DNA of 64,000 bases from Callorhinus ursinus (taxonomy: Eukaryota > Chordata > Mammalia > Carnivora > Otariidae). Under the pieces are notes generated by a model. It did no database searches. It saw only the letters and a program-made list of their open reading frames with translations, and was not told the DNA's origin. This document shows positions 1 to 11,664 of the stretch, piece by piece. The position numbers were made by a program, and so were the translations under genes. The stretch covers positions 15,344,154-15,408,153 of the forward strand of contig NW_020312827.1 in NCBI RefSeq assembly GCF_003265705.1, read 5' to 3'. Position 1 is the stretch's first letter, and the number at the start of each line of letters is the position of its first letter.

Positions 1-741
1 GTATATTCCACTGATAGGTGAGAAAGTTGAAATAACAGAAGAGGTCACTGCTTAGACCAATTATATCATTAATCAGCAGGAGACACAATCACCTAAGTTT
101 AGGGTTTCTGATTTCATATCCTGCATTCTTCCCAATATTAGTACCCTGCCTGCTAGGCCAAAGCAAGGGTTTTGAGTCCAACAATCAGTTTAAATATTCC
201 ATAACCTCACTGCATGACCCTATTATTTCTTATAGAATTGCGTTGAATATAACATGGGTCATCTATGCACCTCATCCCAGGGGTCTGGTGATTGACGTTC
301 AGACAGGACATTGTTAAAGGGTAGTGTGCCTGGGAGATGATCTAATAGCATAGGTCATGGGAGACCTCGTGGAGAAAGGGCTCCAAGAGAGAAAAGGCCC
401 CATGGTCCCTGAAGACAGAGGACATGTCTCCTTTACTTCAGTGGGTTGTGCTGCCAGATTTGCTAAATTGTTTGATAGTGCATTTTATCCTTGAGACTTG
501 CCCAAATATTTTCTTTCCAGGAGTAATAATATATTTGTTTTTCTTCTGGAAGAATGGGTATTTTATGTACTTCATCTTGTTTGTCACGAGATTTTAAGGA
601 CTTTTTTTTTTATCAGATTTTTGGAAATTCATGGTGTGTGATCTCTGACCACTTATTTTGAGCCTTTCGAGATGGACAACTTCATAGAATCCCAGTGGAA
701 AGGAGGGGTGGATTTCTGCCTTTCTAAGGATGATTTGTTTT
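1..741. other. Unrecognised unique DNA
   Basis: No repeat family, coding frame or RNA gene recognised. Only a short T run near 601-611 stands out. Probably unique intergenic sequence. Confidence 0.4.
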
Positions 742-796
742 AGAAATGGTGAGGACTCAAAAAAAAAAAAAAAAAAAAGAAATGGTGAAGGCTCAA
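742..796 (+). mobile_element. Poly(A)-only retroinsertion with target duplication
   Basis: A pure A run (about 759-777) separates two near-identical copies of AGAAATGGTGAGGACTCA (742-759) and AGAAATGGTGAAGGCTCA (778-795), differing at two positions. A direct repeat of this length around an A-tail is the mark of target-primed reverse transcription. No element body remains, so this looks like an L1-machinery insertion that copied only the tail. A chance tandem duplication expanded by slippage is the alternative. Confidence 0.6.
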
Positions 797-981
797 GGTG
801 CTAGCATCACAACCCATCTATGCATACACTAATTCCAGTATGCTGTGGAAAGATATTGAAATGACCCTATAATCTCATAGTTTGTCAACAGAAAACTAAA
901 TCCCTAAGTGCCCTCTATATAAAACCGAGATTTCACTGGGTGGTATCTATGGTTCTTTTGATGCCCTCCTTCCATGTGTCT

Positions 982-1100
982 TTTCCATCAGAGTACCAAG
1001 CACTGAGTCCAGCAAAGAGAAAGGCTCAATAACTTTTGATGTTTTAAAACATTTTGAGCCTTCTCTGTGCTGTACACAGTGCTTGGTACTCTGATGAAAG
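982..1100. repeat. Imperfect palindrome (foldback hairpin)
   Basis: Left arm 982-1029 and right arm 1054-1100 are reverse complements: about 42 of 47 positions pair with one single-base bulge, including a perfect 20-bp core (986-1005 with 1077-1096). The loop is 24 nt. If transcribed it would fold into a long hairpin. The left arm loosely resembles the 3' end of LINE-2 (GGCTCAATAA), so it may be an inverted pair of L2 tails; this is inference. No further support for a microRNA can be seen. Confidence 0.75.
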
Positions 1101-2332
1101 ATGAAGGGGGAAGTGACCCTCACTTCCCGCTTCCTTCCTCTTTCTTCCACATATTCCATCGTTCTTGCTTTGTACTTTCAGTAAATATTCATGGACCCCC
1201 TGCACTACACCATTTACCTCTCCAGTTGCCAGAATTCCAGAAGCTGGTGAAATATCCTAGTAGAGAGCCATAATAATCACTACTAAAATTTTACAGCTTA
1301 CAAAACTCCTTTAATCGCACACTTTTATTTCATGCTTATAGACTATAGAATATCTTTACATAGACTTTATGAATATCGTCTGGCAAATTGAAAAAAAGTG
1401 AAAATTAAGTGACATGTTCAGGGCCTCCAGAGTTGGTAGCAAAGCCAGGGCCTGTATGCCGGCCGTCTAAATCTGGGACCCTTTTCTCTAGGCCACATTT
1501 TCTCTCCAAAGATGAAAATAGCCCGAGTTATCATCAAATCAATGTGACCAGCAATTCTCTAGAGAAGACCACACAAGCTGTGGCTTATCAAGAAATGCAT
1601 GTTGTGTCTTCTCCACTAGAATTTTATTGAAAAGAAGACTGTATGTTGTTCCGGTGTGTAGAGCAGTGTCATCATTTCAAGATCAAGGTGGTTGGTTTTC
1701 ATTGTCCTTGCTGGCAGATGCCAGTTTTCCTTTCCTTTCCTGGACCACATTTACCTGGGGGCCTCACCCTCCATCCTACCACATACCTCAGGTTGACACA
1801 GGTAGCTCAGATGTCCCCCTCCAAGTTTTTAGCAATTAATAACTTTCCTACTCACCATGTTGCAATTGTTCATACAAACCACTCATTAAGGAGGTTTCCT
1901 TTCCAGACATGCTATTCCTCTAAACTTAACTCATCCTGGAAAGGGCAGCAGAGTGACTCTGGCTTTGTATTGTCCCTCCTGCTGAGCACACGTGCACACA
2001 TGCGTGCAGGGGTGGGGACAAGCCGTACGATCTTGTTTTGTGAAAAGAAGAGGTACTATTGGTACTAGTTAGTTCTCTATCAGCAATATTGAAAAATGAA
2101 ATTAACTTTTAATCCTTTCCTTTTCTTTCCTCACTATTCTAGTAACAGCTTTTAAAAAAGTCTTTCTGGGTTTTCCTTTAAAAATCAAATAGGGCATTCA
2201 TTTTAAAATATAAGGTGTCCTTGTTGAAATGATAGAAATAGCGTAACTCTATGAATTCTTATTAAAATTCGAGGTCAGCTTTTTTATCATGTGAATATAT
2301 ACAACATAACCCAGTATTTTAAAGACATCTTA
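1101..2332. other. Unrecognised unique DNA
   Basis: Nothing assignable. The overlapping open frames at 1627-2068 have no recognised domain, no splice context and no good start context, so I treat them as chance. Confidence 0.35.
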
Positions 2333-2488
2333 GCTGGTCCTCAACCCTAACCACACGTTAGGATCATTCTAAGAGATATTTTTCTCTAAACGCCAATGCC
2401 CAGTTGTCCTTCCCAGAGACTCAGATGTCACTGGTGTGGAGAAGGGCCCCAGCCATTAATGTGTATGAATGTCCCAGGGATGGTTCTG
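2333..2488. mobile_element. MER5A-like hAT-Charlie relic
   Basis: The stretch beginning TCCTCAACCCTAACCACACG, then GGATCATTCT, CCAATGCCCAG and CAGAGACTCAGAT, and ending GGGATGGTTCTGG follows the order of the MER5A consensus, a short non-autonomous hAT-Charlie element with near-palindromic halves. It is much diverged; no transposase is expected. Confidence 0.55.
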
Positions 2489-2659
2489 GTAGGAGGGGGA
2501 CTGTGGTGAACGCACAACTCAGTCAATGGCAGGTCTTCTGCTAATGGTGGCCTGTCTCTACCATGAGCACCAGAATCCCACCAAACCTCTTACATGGACC
2601 TGGGAAACTGTGTGAGAAATAACCGGGAGAATACTAGTTCCAAATTTAAATATACCTTC

Positions 2660-2818
2660 CAGTGTTTCTCAAAGTGGAGGCTAAAGGCACACTCTTTCAC
2701 CATCAACTCCGTTGGTTATTACTGAATCAGTGTATCTACGATTACAAGCCTAAAACTCCACATTTTTAACAAGTCCCCTCAGTGATTCTGATATTCATTA
2801 ATGTAGAAGAACCACTAA
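2660..2818. mobile_element. MER20-like hAT-Charlie relic
   Basis: It opens with CAGTGTTTCTCAAAGTGG and closes with AGAAGAACCACTA, matching the terminal inverted repeats of MER20 (CAGTGGTTCTCAAA...). The middle has the diagnostic TACTGAATCAG and TTTTTAACAAGTCCCC blocks. An ancient non-autonomous DNA transposon, shared across placental mammals. Confidence 0.65.
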
Positions 2819-3514
2819 TCTAGACCATATACCCACAGCCAGAGGGACCTTTGTGCTTTTTTTAATGTCTCAGGTACTTTGTAATCCATAGCAGCTCCTA
2901 TGTTTTTATAAATGTCATTGATCTAGTGAAAAGATCAGACTAGTTGTCTTATACAGTGTCCCACTTTTTGAATTTGTCTAATTTTTTCTTTGTGATGTCA
3001 TTTACATTGTTTCCCTGCATTTTCTATAAATGAACAGCTAGGACTATTGACTTACTTGGGTTTGGGTCTAACAGTTTGGGCAAGAATACCTAAAGGTTGG
3101 TGTTTTATACATCCCATTACGTCCTATCGGCAGGCACATGTCTGGTTCCCCATGGTTAGCAGTGCTGCTTTTGATCCCTGGGTTATGGTGGTGGCGGCCA
3201 GATCCATCCATGGAAAACTGAGCTTGCTCCTTCGTGATCAGGAAGCAATGACACTTGGACACCACACATATATCCAGCTCCAAGTCAGCCTTTCACCTAG
3301 GGAGTTTGCATTCACTGATGAATTATTTTATTACAGGTTATAAAATGGTTATTCCTTCTAAAATACTATCTCTTTTTCCTGTAAAGCAGAATTATCCTTT
3401 TCAAAGGTGAGGTAGATGATGTCACTGCTCTCTTCAACCTCTCCCGCAAAGACTTCTCTCTCAGAGGCTGCCAGCGCCCTCTGCTTTCCTCCTCCCGCCA
3501 ACAACCAGTTTTGT
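2819..3514. other. Unrecognised unique DNA
   Basis: No repeat or gene recognised. Opposing short open frames near 3047-3343 are not supported by domains or codon pattern. Confidence 0.35.
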
Positions 3515-3912
3515 GATTTCATCTCCTGCTGCCTCTTTCTCACCTTTGCTACCTCGGCCTTCTTGCTGGAAGATCAAAAGCATCTCCCAATGCCTCTGCT
3601 GTTCCCTCTATTTGGAACACTTTCCCCCAGCTTCCTTCAACAATTATTTTGGCTTCCTTATCAACAAGACTTCACTGCCTTAGTTAAAATAACAATCCTT
3701 CCAATACATCCTCACCCCTTTATCACTTTACTTTCCTCTGTAACACTTAACTACCCATTTATATGTTATACAGTTTGCTTATTTGTTTGACTCTTTGTGA
3801 CTTCAGTGAGGGTTAGGATTTTTATCAGTTTGGCTTATAGATTTATCCCCAGAATCTAGAAGAATTCCTGGTACATAGGATCTGTAAGTATTTGCTGAAT
3901 GAATGATTGAAG
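3515..3912 (+). mobile_element. LINE-2 3' end fragment
   Basis: CTGTTCCCTCTATTTGGAACACT is the L2 block usually read as CTGTTCCCTCTGCCTGGAACGCT. The 3' end has TTATCCCCAGAATCTAGA, CCTGGTACATAG and TGCTGAATGAATGA, the standard L2 tail. The overlapping 124-residue frame is L2-derived noise. Old and 5'-truncated. Confidence 0.7.
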
Positions 3913-4288
3913 TGAATAGTGATGTCCAGAGGGGCTGAATAGTATGACCAACATTACTCGTCAAACTAATAATGAGAAAGAGAAACATAGCCTTGACAGC
4001 TGTCAGTGGGAGCTGGCCTGCATGACAGCTCGGTCTTGGTGTTCCATTGAATATAAACAATTTCACAGAGCTTGACATAAGTAAGGTCACTCTGAGACCA
4101 TGATGGAGTGAGACAAACACCAGACCCCTCTATAATCATGTCTAAGCACAGACAAAGCATATACACTATGCAAAACACAAAAGTGCCCAAACACCTCCTC
4201 TCCTAGGTAGCAGTTGTCGCTACTGTGCTTAGCATTGCAGTATTAGTTATGCTCCTCCTGCTTCCTAGATATTAATCATCAAGATACA
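3913..4288. other. Unrecognised unique DNA
   Basis: No recognised element between the L2 tail and the LTR that follows. Confidence 0.35.
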
Positions 4289-4917
4289 TGTATTGTGAGA
4301 GTCCTCTGGCTGTGGTAGCAGATTACCACAAACTGGGTGGCTGAAAACAACAGAAATTTATTCTTTTACATTTCTCAAGGCAAGAAATTTGAAATCAAGG
4401 TGTGGGCAGGGCCATGTTCTGAAGACCCCAAAGAAGAACACTTCCTGGTCTCTTCCAGCTTCTGGGAACTGATGACACTCCCCGTCTTGTGGCTGAATTA
4501 CTCAAGTCTCTGCCTCCATATTCGCGTTGCCTTCTCCTAGTACATTTGTGGTCAAATCTCCCTCTGCTTTACTCTTTGTAGCACACTCATGATGGCATTA
4601 GGCCCCAGCTGGATAATGCAAGATATTGCACAGATATTAATCACATCTGCAAAGACTTTTGTTTATTTATTTATTTTTTAAAATATTTTATTTATTTATT
4701 TGACAGCGAGAGAGGGAACACAAGCAGGGGGAATGGGAGAGGGAGATCAAGATCCCAGGACCCTGGGATCATGACCTGAGCTGAAGGCAGACGCTTAACG
4801 ACTGAGCCACCCAGGCGCCCCTATTTTTTATTTTTAAATAAAAGGTAGCATTCACAGGTTCCAGGGATTAGTACCTAGATGCCTTTGGGGAGGGGACATG
4901 GTTCAGCCTATTACATG
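4289..4917 (-). mobile_element. MLT1-like ERVL-MaLR solo LTR, SINE-interrupted
   Basis: Read on the minus strand this is the MaLR LTR pattern: the plus-strand blocks ATTACCACAAACTGGGTGGC, AACAACAGAAATTTATT, TCACATCTGCAAAGAC and ACAGGTTCCAGGGATTAG are the reverse complements of its 3' to 5' parts. A CAN-SINE interrupts it at about 4677-4821. No internal retroviral sequence is attached, so a solo LTR is likely. It is a shared mammalian relic; the MLT1 subfamily is uncertain. Confidence 0.6.
4677..4821 (-). mobile_element. CAN-SINE with internal deletion
   Basis: The tail TTTATTTATTTATTTGACAG comes first and the head ends ACTGAGCCACCCAGGCGCCC, so the element is antisense. The usual middle block (CTCCCTGCTGAGCAGGGAGC region, roughly 35-40 bp) is missing: GGGAGATCAAGATCCCAGG runs straight through. 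It sits inside the MLT1-like LTR and is therefore younger. Confidence 0.9.
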
Positions 4918-6008
4918 TTCTTCTAAACTTATATGTCTGACCCAGAACTGAGCAAAGCACTTCTTCTTTGAACCTCCTCACCCCCACCCAAAGCTACCTA
5001 CCCCAAACCAAAATCTGCAACAAACCCCTCTTAGCTTGTTTTTAATAACATACCCCATGGTTTCCCTGGTGATTTGGACTCCCTTGTTACAGCAAGTAAT
5101 ATAGCCAGCTTTGTGTGACATATGTGGGCTCCTCCTGGTGGTCCCTGGCTGGTGGTTATGACCACTAACGTGTCTTGCTTATATCTATCTGATACTAGAT
5201 CTCAGGATTTCAATTGACCCAGGGCTTTCTTTTTACTTAAAATATCCTATAATCAGTGAGGAATCTAAGTCAGTGGTTTCTACAAGGCACAGGGGGTTAT
5301 CAGTTCTTTAAAAATCATTGAAATTTATGTATAATTACAACACATTTGAAGGCATTTTATTCTTTTAAATAATTGTAAAGAATCACCCTGGTTTTCTGCT
5401 ATTAGATATAATTTAAGTGTCACTACACCCTTAGCTCAGAACTATAAAATATTAAACTATTTTTAAATTTATACTGGAAGTTAAATATATTTTTAAATGT
5501 ATTGCATTGGATAAAGGGCAGAGGTTATCATTCTAAATGACACTTTGTATGAAGTTATACATTATTTCTGGTACCTGTGGTTTTTTCCTTTAAAAATTTT
5601 GTCACCTGAAGTGACCTCTCAGTAAAGGCTTTTGCAAACTAAAAATCTCTGATGTGTGTATGTTAAATTTAATTATAGAAATGTACTTCAAAGAAAAGAC
5701 ACAGGTACAAATATTTTAAAACAGTGCATTAGTATGAAAGCGAAGATGAAGGTACATGAAAAGAACAGCCTTGACAAAAATTATGTTCAGTCAGCTATGC
5801 AGTTGTGTAGTATATGAAAGTTAGAGCAGCCATACTGCAGCAGGGACTGGGCCTGGAAGTCCCCTTTTCTCAGTCGTTATATATGAGAGATAAACAATGA
5901 CAGGGATATTGTAGGTAGCTTCTTTGCTTTTCTCCAGGATGGAGTGGTGGTGGTCTTCACCATCTTTCTCTTGTCTATCATTTGTGGAGTCCTTTACTTT
6001 AGGAGCTA
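4918..6008. other. Unrecognised AT-rich DNA
   Basis: No gene or repeat recognised. The part around 5220-5700 is strongly A+T-rich. Confidence 0.35.
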
Positions 6009-6183
6009 GGGTGCCTGGGTGGCTCAGTCAGTTAAGCGTTTGCCTTTGGCTCAGGTCATGAGGGATCAAGTCCAGTGTCAGGCTCTCTGCTCAGCGGGAA
6101 GCCTGCTTCTCCTTCTGCCTCTCTCCCTCCCACCACTCATGCTATTTCTCTCTCTCTCAAATAAATACAATCTTAAAAAAATA
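6009..6183 (+). mobile_element. CAN-SINE (tRNA-Lys-derived)
   Basis: The head GGGTGCCTGGGTGGCTCAG includes the pol III A-box-like TGGCTCAGTCAGTTAAGCG. A CT-rich arm and the tail CAAATAAATACAATCTTAAAA follow. The body is somewhat shortened. No clear target-site duplication. Confidence 0.92.
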
Positions 6184-8369
6184 ATTGGAGATAAACAGTG
6201 TCGTGAATATACGGTGTAGACACCTTAACCTATGTCTTAAGTCATAGCGTTTAGAGAACACTAAACAAAAACCCTTGCTACTGAGAATGATTAAACTCTT
6301 TAAATATTGCTATCAAAATCTACACCGAAGTGTTTGTCCATCAGTATATGAATTATGAGAGATAAAAAGTGTGTGTGTTTGTGGTTGGCTAGTAATAGTG
6401 CTGGACTCACAGCAGAGATATTCATCAACACAAGACCTACCATGCACTGAACTCAGCAGGTATCAAAGTCCTCCATTCAGACTTCCAGGTAGAACTACCT
6501 ATGGGGTTTTTCAAACATATGAATGATTAGGCATCTTCCAGAACAGTTAACTCTGAGTCTCCGGGGAGGACGGCTGGATATTGAGGTTGGGACACTATGC
6601 TTCTCATCACATCTCTGCCTAAAAGTGTGTGTTGTGTAAGAGGAAATCCTGGCCTGTTTAAAACAAGATCATTTGTGCTTTATGGTAGACAAGCTAAAAG
6701 AATAATGAGAAGCAGACAGCTGGTCTGACATTTAGGGGGTACTGGTCACCTTGACTGCTAAAGGTATACCTTTGCTTAAATGTGAGACAAAAAGGGTAGA
6801 AAAAAAGTGCTGCCATGTTTTCAAATACAGAAAGGGAAGGGAAAAAAGTACAGAGGAAAAAGAGCTTCTCTAAAAATGCTGATGATAAGCAGCTAGAAGG
6901 ATGATATCCTTTTAATCCCCAGTGAGCGGATCCATTGCCCAGGATTTTTGACAGTGTCAACTGTCCAAGAGAACCCTGCCCATGGAGAATACAGAAATTA
7001 TGCTGGAGATGCCACATGATACAGAGAAGTGAAACTGCAGAGTGAGGAAGAAAAGTCTCAGCTAGACTAGAGTGCCAAACCACAGGGAAAGAATATAGTC
7101 AAGGGGAAAAAAAGAAAAGAAATGCATTCTTTGCTCAGTATGTACAGTAAAGATGATGGTAAATGAACACATCACCTAGTCTCTAGGATGAAATAGAAGG
7201 ATGAGAACAGACAACTTATTTATGGACCTCACTAGCAAACTAGAAACCCCACTACAGAAGTGGATACTTGCTGGCAGAGCAAAAGGGCTTTCCCATAGTT
7301 AAACCAGTACTTCGGTGGCCAAGGGGTGGGGGAATATTGCAGAAGTCAAGGAAATGTGAAGAAGGAAGCCAAGATTGCTGGGGCAGATCAAGGGACAGAA
7401 ACTCTTCTTAGAATTTGAGTAATGGGAGAATATCTGGAAAATCACCTTTGGGGGGGATTAAATTCACATTGTTTCTGGCAGTGTCTCAGTTTGACGTGAG
7501 GCCCCGATGAACATATTAAGGGGTACAGGTATAATCTGGATTGCAATAGAAACCATGCAATTAGGTTGCTTGGAGAAACCAGGTTAGCATGAGCCATCAA
7601 ACAAAAGAGATAGGGCTATAAGTTGACTCAGGAAAAGTCAGGAAGAATTAGAAAAGAAGGTATTGAAAACTATGTGAAGGGCAGAAAGTAATCCTAGATT
7701 CAAAGAGACAATTTCTTTAGCAGAACTCCTCAGAAGATAACAATATTATTGCATAAGACCATGAACCCCCACCACCCACATGTCAGAGAAATGGAGCCAA
7801 GATTAGTACAAGATACCCCAGGACACAGTCAAGCTCCTGGAACGTACTGATTTGCTGAATTTTACTTAGGTAACTGGAGCCCTTCAAACGAATCAGGACA
7901 TACCTAGAAAATTGCCCATAGAGAATCCAAAAGATGTACTGAGATTCAAAACATTGGCAGTCAGAAACAGCATTTAGGAATATTGGGACCCATGGGATGA
8001 TTTTTCTGGTAAATACAAAGTTCTTTAAAGTTGTATAAAGGAGTGGAAAGATAAAATCAGATATTTTGGTAAAATAGTATATTAATACAGTGAGAACTAG
8101 GATTAAATTGGGAAGAACTAGGTAATCCATTAGAGAATTTGAAGTGGCATCCCATAACCTGAATGCTTACTCAAGTGAATATCTGGTGGGGGGAAAAAAA
8201 CTACTTTTTGAATTGGATAAAAACAAATTGATTACCTATATGATTGTGCAAGAGGCTAAAGAAAAGGGTGTTGACTGCTTTCTTCAAAGCCTGTAACTAA
8301 CATCCTGCAGCTTTTACATAGAAGAGAAGTGGAAATCTCTAAAAACATAAAGAGGAAGAGAAATAGTAA
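6184..8369. other. Long unrecognised stretch
   Basis: More than 2 kb without an element I can name. Antisense open frames at 6694-7083 (129 codons) and 7783-8130 (115 codons) have no recognisable domain. The purine-rich composition of 6700-7700 resembles decayed ERV internal sequence, but I cannot demonstrate it. Confidence 0.3.
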
Positions 8370-9495
8370 GTTTAAGAAAATATGTGCATAACTTGTACAC
8401 TGCAAACAACACAACTTCACTGTGAGAAATTAAAGATCTAAATAAATGGAGATACATACCATGTGGATGAATTACAAGACTAAATATGGTTAAGATATTA
8501 ATTTCTCTCTGATTGATCCATAAATGAGTTGAAATCCCAGCAAGTTTTTTTTTTAGTAGAGATTAACAAATTGATTCTCAATTTTATGTGATGATGCAAA
8601 GAACCTACATTAGCAAAACAATTTTTTTAAAAAGATCTACAAAATTGAATGGCTTTTTCTACTCAATTTGAAGATTTATCTTAAAGCAACAATTTAAAAA
8701 ATGGGCAAAATCTTTGAGTAAACACTGTGTAAAAGAGGATATAAGAATTCCCAACAAGCACATGGAAAAATATTTGTTTTATATATTTATATATATTTAA
8801 ATAAAATATATTGTTAATCATCAAGGGAATGCAAGTTAAATACAAATTAGCATGGCCCAAATTAGAAAGACTAACAATGTTAAGTGTTAGCAGGGATGTG
8901 GAGCAACTGGAACATCATTGCCGGTGGAATATAAAATAATACAACCTCTTTGGAAAACATTTTGAAAGTTTCTTACAAATTTAAACATAAATATTTCATA
9001 AAGCAATTCCACTCTTAAGTATTTACATCAGAGAAATGAAAACCTACAATTACACAAATACATGACCATGAATTTTATAGTATATAAACTATCCCCAAAC
9101 TAGAAGTGACCTGAATGTCCATCAGCAAGTGAATGGATAAACAAATTGGATATATCCATACAATGGATGTTAATCACCAATAAATTGGAAAGGCATTACT
9201 GATACAAGCAGCATCATGGATGCTGATGGAAAACATAAGGTTGGGCAAAAAATAACATAGTTCATACTGTTGGATGCCATTTATATGAAATCCTAGAACA
9301 GATAAAACTAAACTATACTGGCACAAATTAGATGAGTGGAGTGTATGAATTACCTGCAAAAGGAAGCAAGGTAACTTTTGGAGTTCACAAAAAATGTTCT
9401 ATGGTTTAATTGTGGTGGTGTTTAATTGTCAAAATTCATCAAATTTTGCACCTAAGATGGGTGCATTGTACTCTAGGTAAACTATGCCCCAATGG
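8370..9495 (+). mobile_element. Ancient L1 (ORF2 3' part and 3' end)
   Basis: Degraded L1 ORF2 blocks appear in order: GAGAAATTAAAGATCTAAATAAATGGAG, ATTACAAGACTAAATATGGTTAAGAT, TAGCAGGGATGTGGAGCAACTGG, GTCCATCAGCAAGTGAATGGATAAAC. The end GCATTGTACTCTAGGTAAACTATGCCCCAAT is the old L1 3' terminus. It has many stops and indels and is an old mammalian (L1M-type) copy. Confidence 0.8.
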
Positions 9496-9499
9496 GTAT

Positions 9500-9705
9500 C
9501 ATAGAGATCATATTGAATCTGTAGATCAATTTGGGGCGTATTGCCATGTTAACAATATTAAATCTTCCAATTTATGATCCTGAGATGTCTTTCCATTTAT
9601 TTAGATCTTTAATTTTTTTCAACAATGTTTTATAGTTTTAAATGTACAAGTCTTAGACTTCTGTTATTAAATTTATTCCTAATTATTTTATCCTTCAAAA
9701 AAATA
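9500..9705 (-). mobile_element. Ancient L1 ORF2 fragment, antisense
   Basis: ATTGAATCTGTAGATCAATTTGGGG, TTAACAATATTAAATCTTCC and GTCTTTCCATTTATTTAGATC are the reverse complement of a well-known central-to-3' ORF2 segment. It abuts the sense-oriented L1 just upstream, either a separate fragment or a rearranged part of it. Confidence 0.75.
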
Positions 9706-9842
9706 TGCCTCAGTAAATTTGATTTGAAAAGAAAATAATGATGATGATCTCAATTTATATATGAAAATATTTCCAAGATATGACATTAACTAAAAGTGTG
9801 GGGTGATATGAAAATTATTTATATGTGTGTATATGTACTTAT

Positions 9843-9878
9843 TTATGAGTGTGTGTGTGTGTGTGTGTGAGTGTATGT
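9843..9878. repeat. (GT)n microsatellite
   Basis: Short GT run with GA interruptions. Confidence 0.9.
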
Positions 9879-9896
9879 GAATATAGTTGCAAAGGA

Positions 9897-10029
9897 GACA
9901 CACAAACTCTGGCTTACGGAAGGCAGTGTCCTTATCATCAGTAAGGGGGTTAATTGGGAAGGTCACACTTTTAGCTATAAGATTGAAAATCCCTAAGTAA
10001 GGAAAAGACTGGGTCAACCAGTACAATAT
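9897..10029 (+). repeat. Dispersed repeat, copy A
   Basis: It shares AAACTCTGGCTTACGGAA, CAGTAAGG, CTAAGTAA and CCAGT..AGTACAATAT, in order and spacing, with 12855-12987 on the same strand, about 70-75% alike by eye. I do not recognise the family. See copy B. Confidence 0.7.
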
Positions 10030-11198
10030 GTTTTATATAATTATAAAACAAACAAAACCCAAGTTGAAGAAAAATCTCCCTCTAAAAATTGAATGCAAAG
10101 TAAAAAAGTGAATCTAATTATGTATTGAATTGGTTGTTCAACCTGAAACAGAGAATTCTTTCCATGAACAGATGCAGCTTATTCTAATTTTTAAAATATC
10201 ACAAATTGGTATTATCATCCAGCATCTTGCTGTTTTAGCAGCTGTAACATTTTTGAAGATTTTTTAAAGAGTCCTGAGTTGATTTTTAACTGTCATGCCT
10301 TGCTGAATCAAGGAAGGTGAATTTGATACACATTTATTGTGTCCTTCAAGAATTAACTAATTTTCTGGGACTGGGATAATAGAAAAGCAACACCTGGCTT
10401 TGTCTGAACTCTGTAGATATATTTTCCACATAAGATACTTTGGCTTTTACAGTGTGTCTTTCTCTCCAGAATAGTGACATTAATGGGAAACTGAGAGCAC
10501 ATCTATCTTATCTTGTAATAGAAGCCCCGTATACTACCCTTGATCATATTTTGTACATATTTTGTACAGATCATGCAAACCGTAGATAGTTCTTTTTATT
10601 TCCCTTAACATTTGCCAACCCAGAGCTTCATTTTTTTTATTTCCAAAGAGACTTAGCTCTCTGTTGAGTGATTGAATTCTCTCCACAGGTTTTCTAGGGA
10701 CCATCACAATAACTGTATGTCCATTTAGACTTGTTTAAGAATTGTTTTTGTTCTCACAGTAGGTATGGCAGAGAGAGAAGATCCATTGTAAGTGACTTAA
10801 TAGAGGATTTTATATACCTAGTGGGATACAGCCTAAGGAAAACAGAGCTGAAAAGAAAGCTTAAAATATCCGCAAGAATCATTGTGTTAGTAATAATGAT
10901 AGTATTGTTATTACTTTGAAAATATTATTTATATAGAATGATGCAAATTAGCGACTTAAATATTTAGTATAAAAGAAATAAATGTGAATGTAAGGTTCAT
11001 AATTGAAACATCATTATCTTTCTCATCAGTGTTTCTGTTTATATATTCTGCTGTTTCTTTTGTTGTTGTTGTTGTTGTTGTTTTAGTTATATTCTCTGAT
11101 CTCCTGGTATGTCCAGCTAATTTTGATTGACTATAAAACATTTTATATTAAGATGTTATAGTTATAATTTGAAGCTTGATATGAATGTATATATATAT
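10030..11198. other. Unrecognised DNA with a (TTG)n tract
   Basis: No gene recognised. A (TTG)n microsatellite lies at 11060-11083 and a short AT/GT tract at 11188-11212. The frames at 10731 and 10956 look like chance. Confidence 0.35.
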
Positions 11199-11320
11199 GT
11201 GTGTGTGTGTTCTTTTTTAAAATTTTTTATTGTTATGTTAATCACCATACATTACATCATTAGTTTTTGATGTAGTGTTCCATGATTCGTTGTTTGTGCA
11301 TAAAGTGTGTGTGTGTTCTT
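11199..11320 (-). mobile_element. Micro-L1: 3' end only, with target-site duplication
   Basis: Between 11215 and 11304 lies the reverse complement of the last ~85 bp of a carnivoran L1 (AATCACCATACATTACATC, TTTTTGATGTAGTGTTCCATG), preceded by a T run (the antisense tail). It is flanked by a perfect 16-bp duplication, GTGTGTGTGTGTTCTT, at 11199-11214 and 11305-11320. A recent, extremely 5'-truncated L1 insertion into a GT tract. Confidence 0.88.
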
Positions 11321-11664
11321 ATATATCATGTATATTTACCTATGTATAGGTTTTATATTTTATTTTATTCATTTCCAGATTTCTACTTATTCTCCATGGA
11401 TGGGTTGGTCAAGTTTACATAATCTGCTATTTCCAGAAAAAGAATTCCACCTTTGTAATGTTTTTCACCAGAATACTGATAAGGAATTTAAGAGATAATC
11501 TGCTTTCACTTGACAAGAAACACAATATACTTTTGCCTAAATAGTCTGGGTTACACATCCACAGTCTGAGTATGTTGAGATGTAGGGCTTATTATGATCC
11601 TCCAGGACACTTATGACATTTTATATTGATGGCATTCTGGTTAAAGTGAAAAGTTATGAAAAGG
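11321..11664. other. Unrecognised DNA
   Basis: Nothing identified in this stretch. Confidence 0.35.

Noticed and set aside
6009..6183. tRNA-Lys-like start of CAN-SINEs considered as a tRNA gene
   Set aside because: The promoter-like boxes are present, but the anticodon arm and acceptor pairing of a real tRNA are not maintained, and the SINE tail follows.
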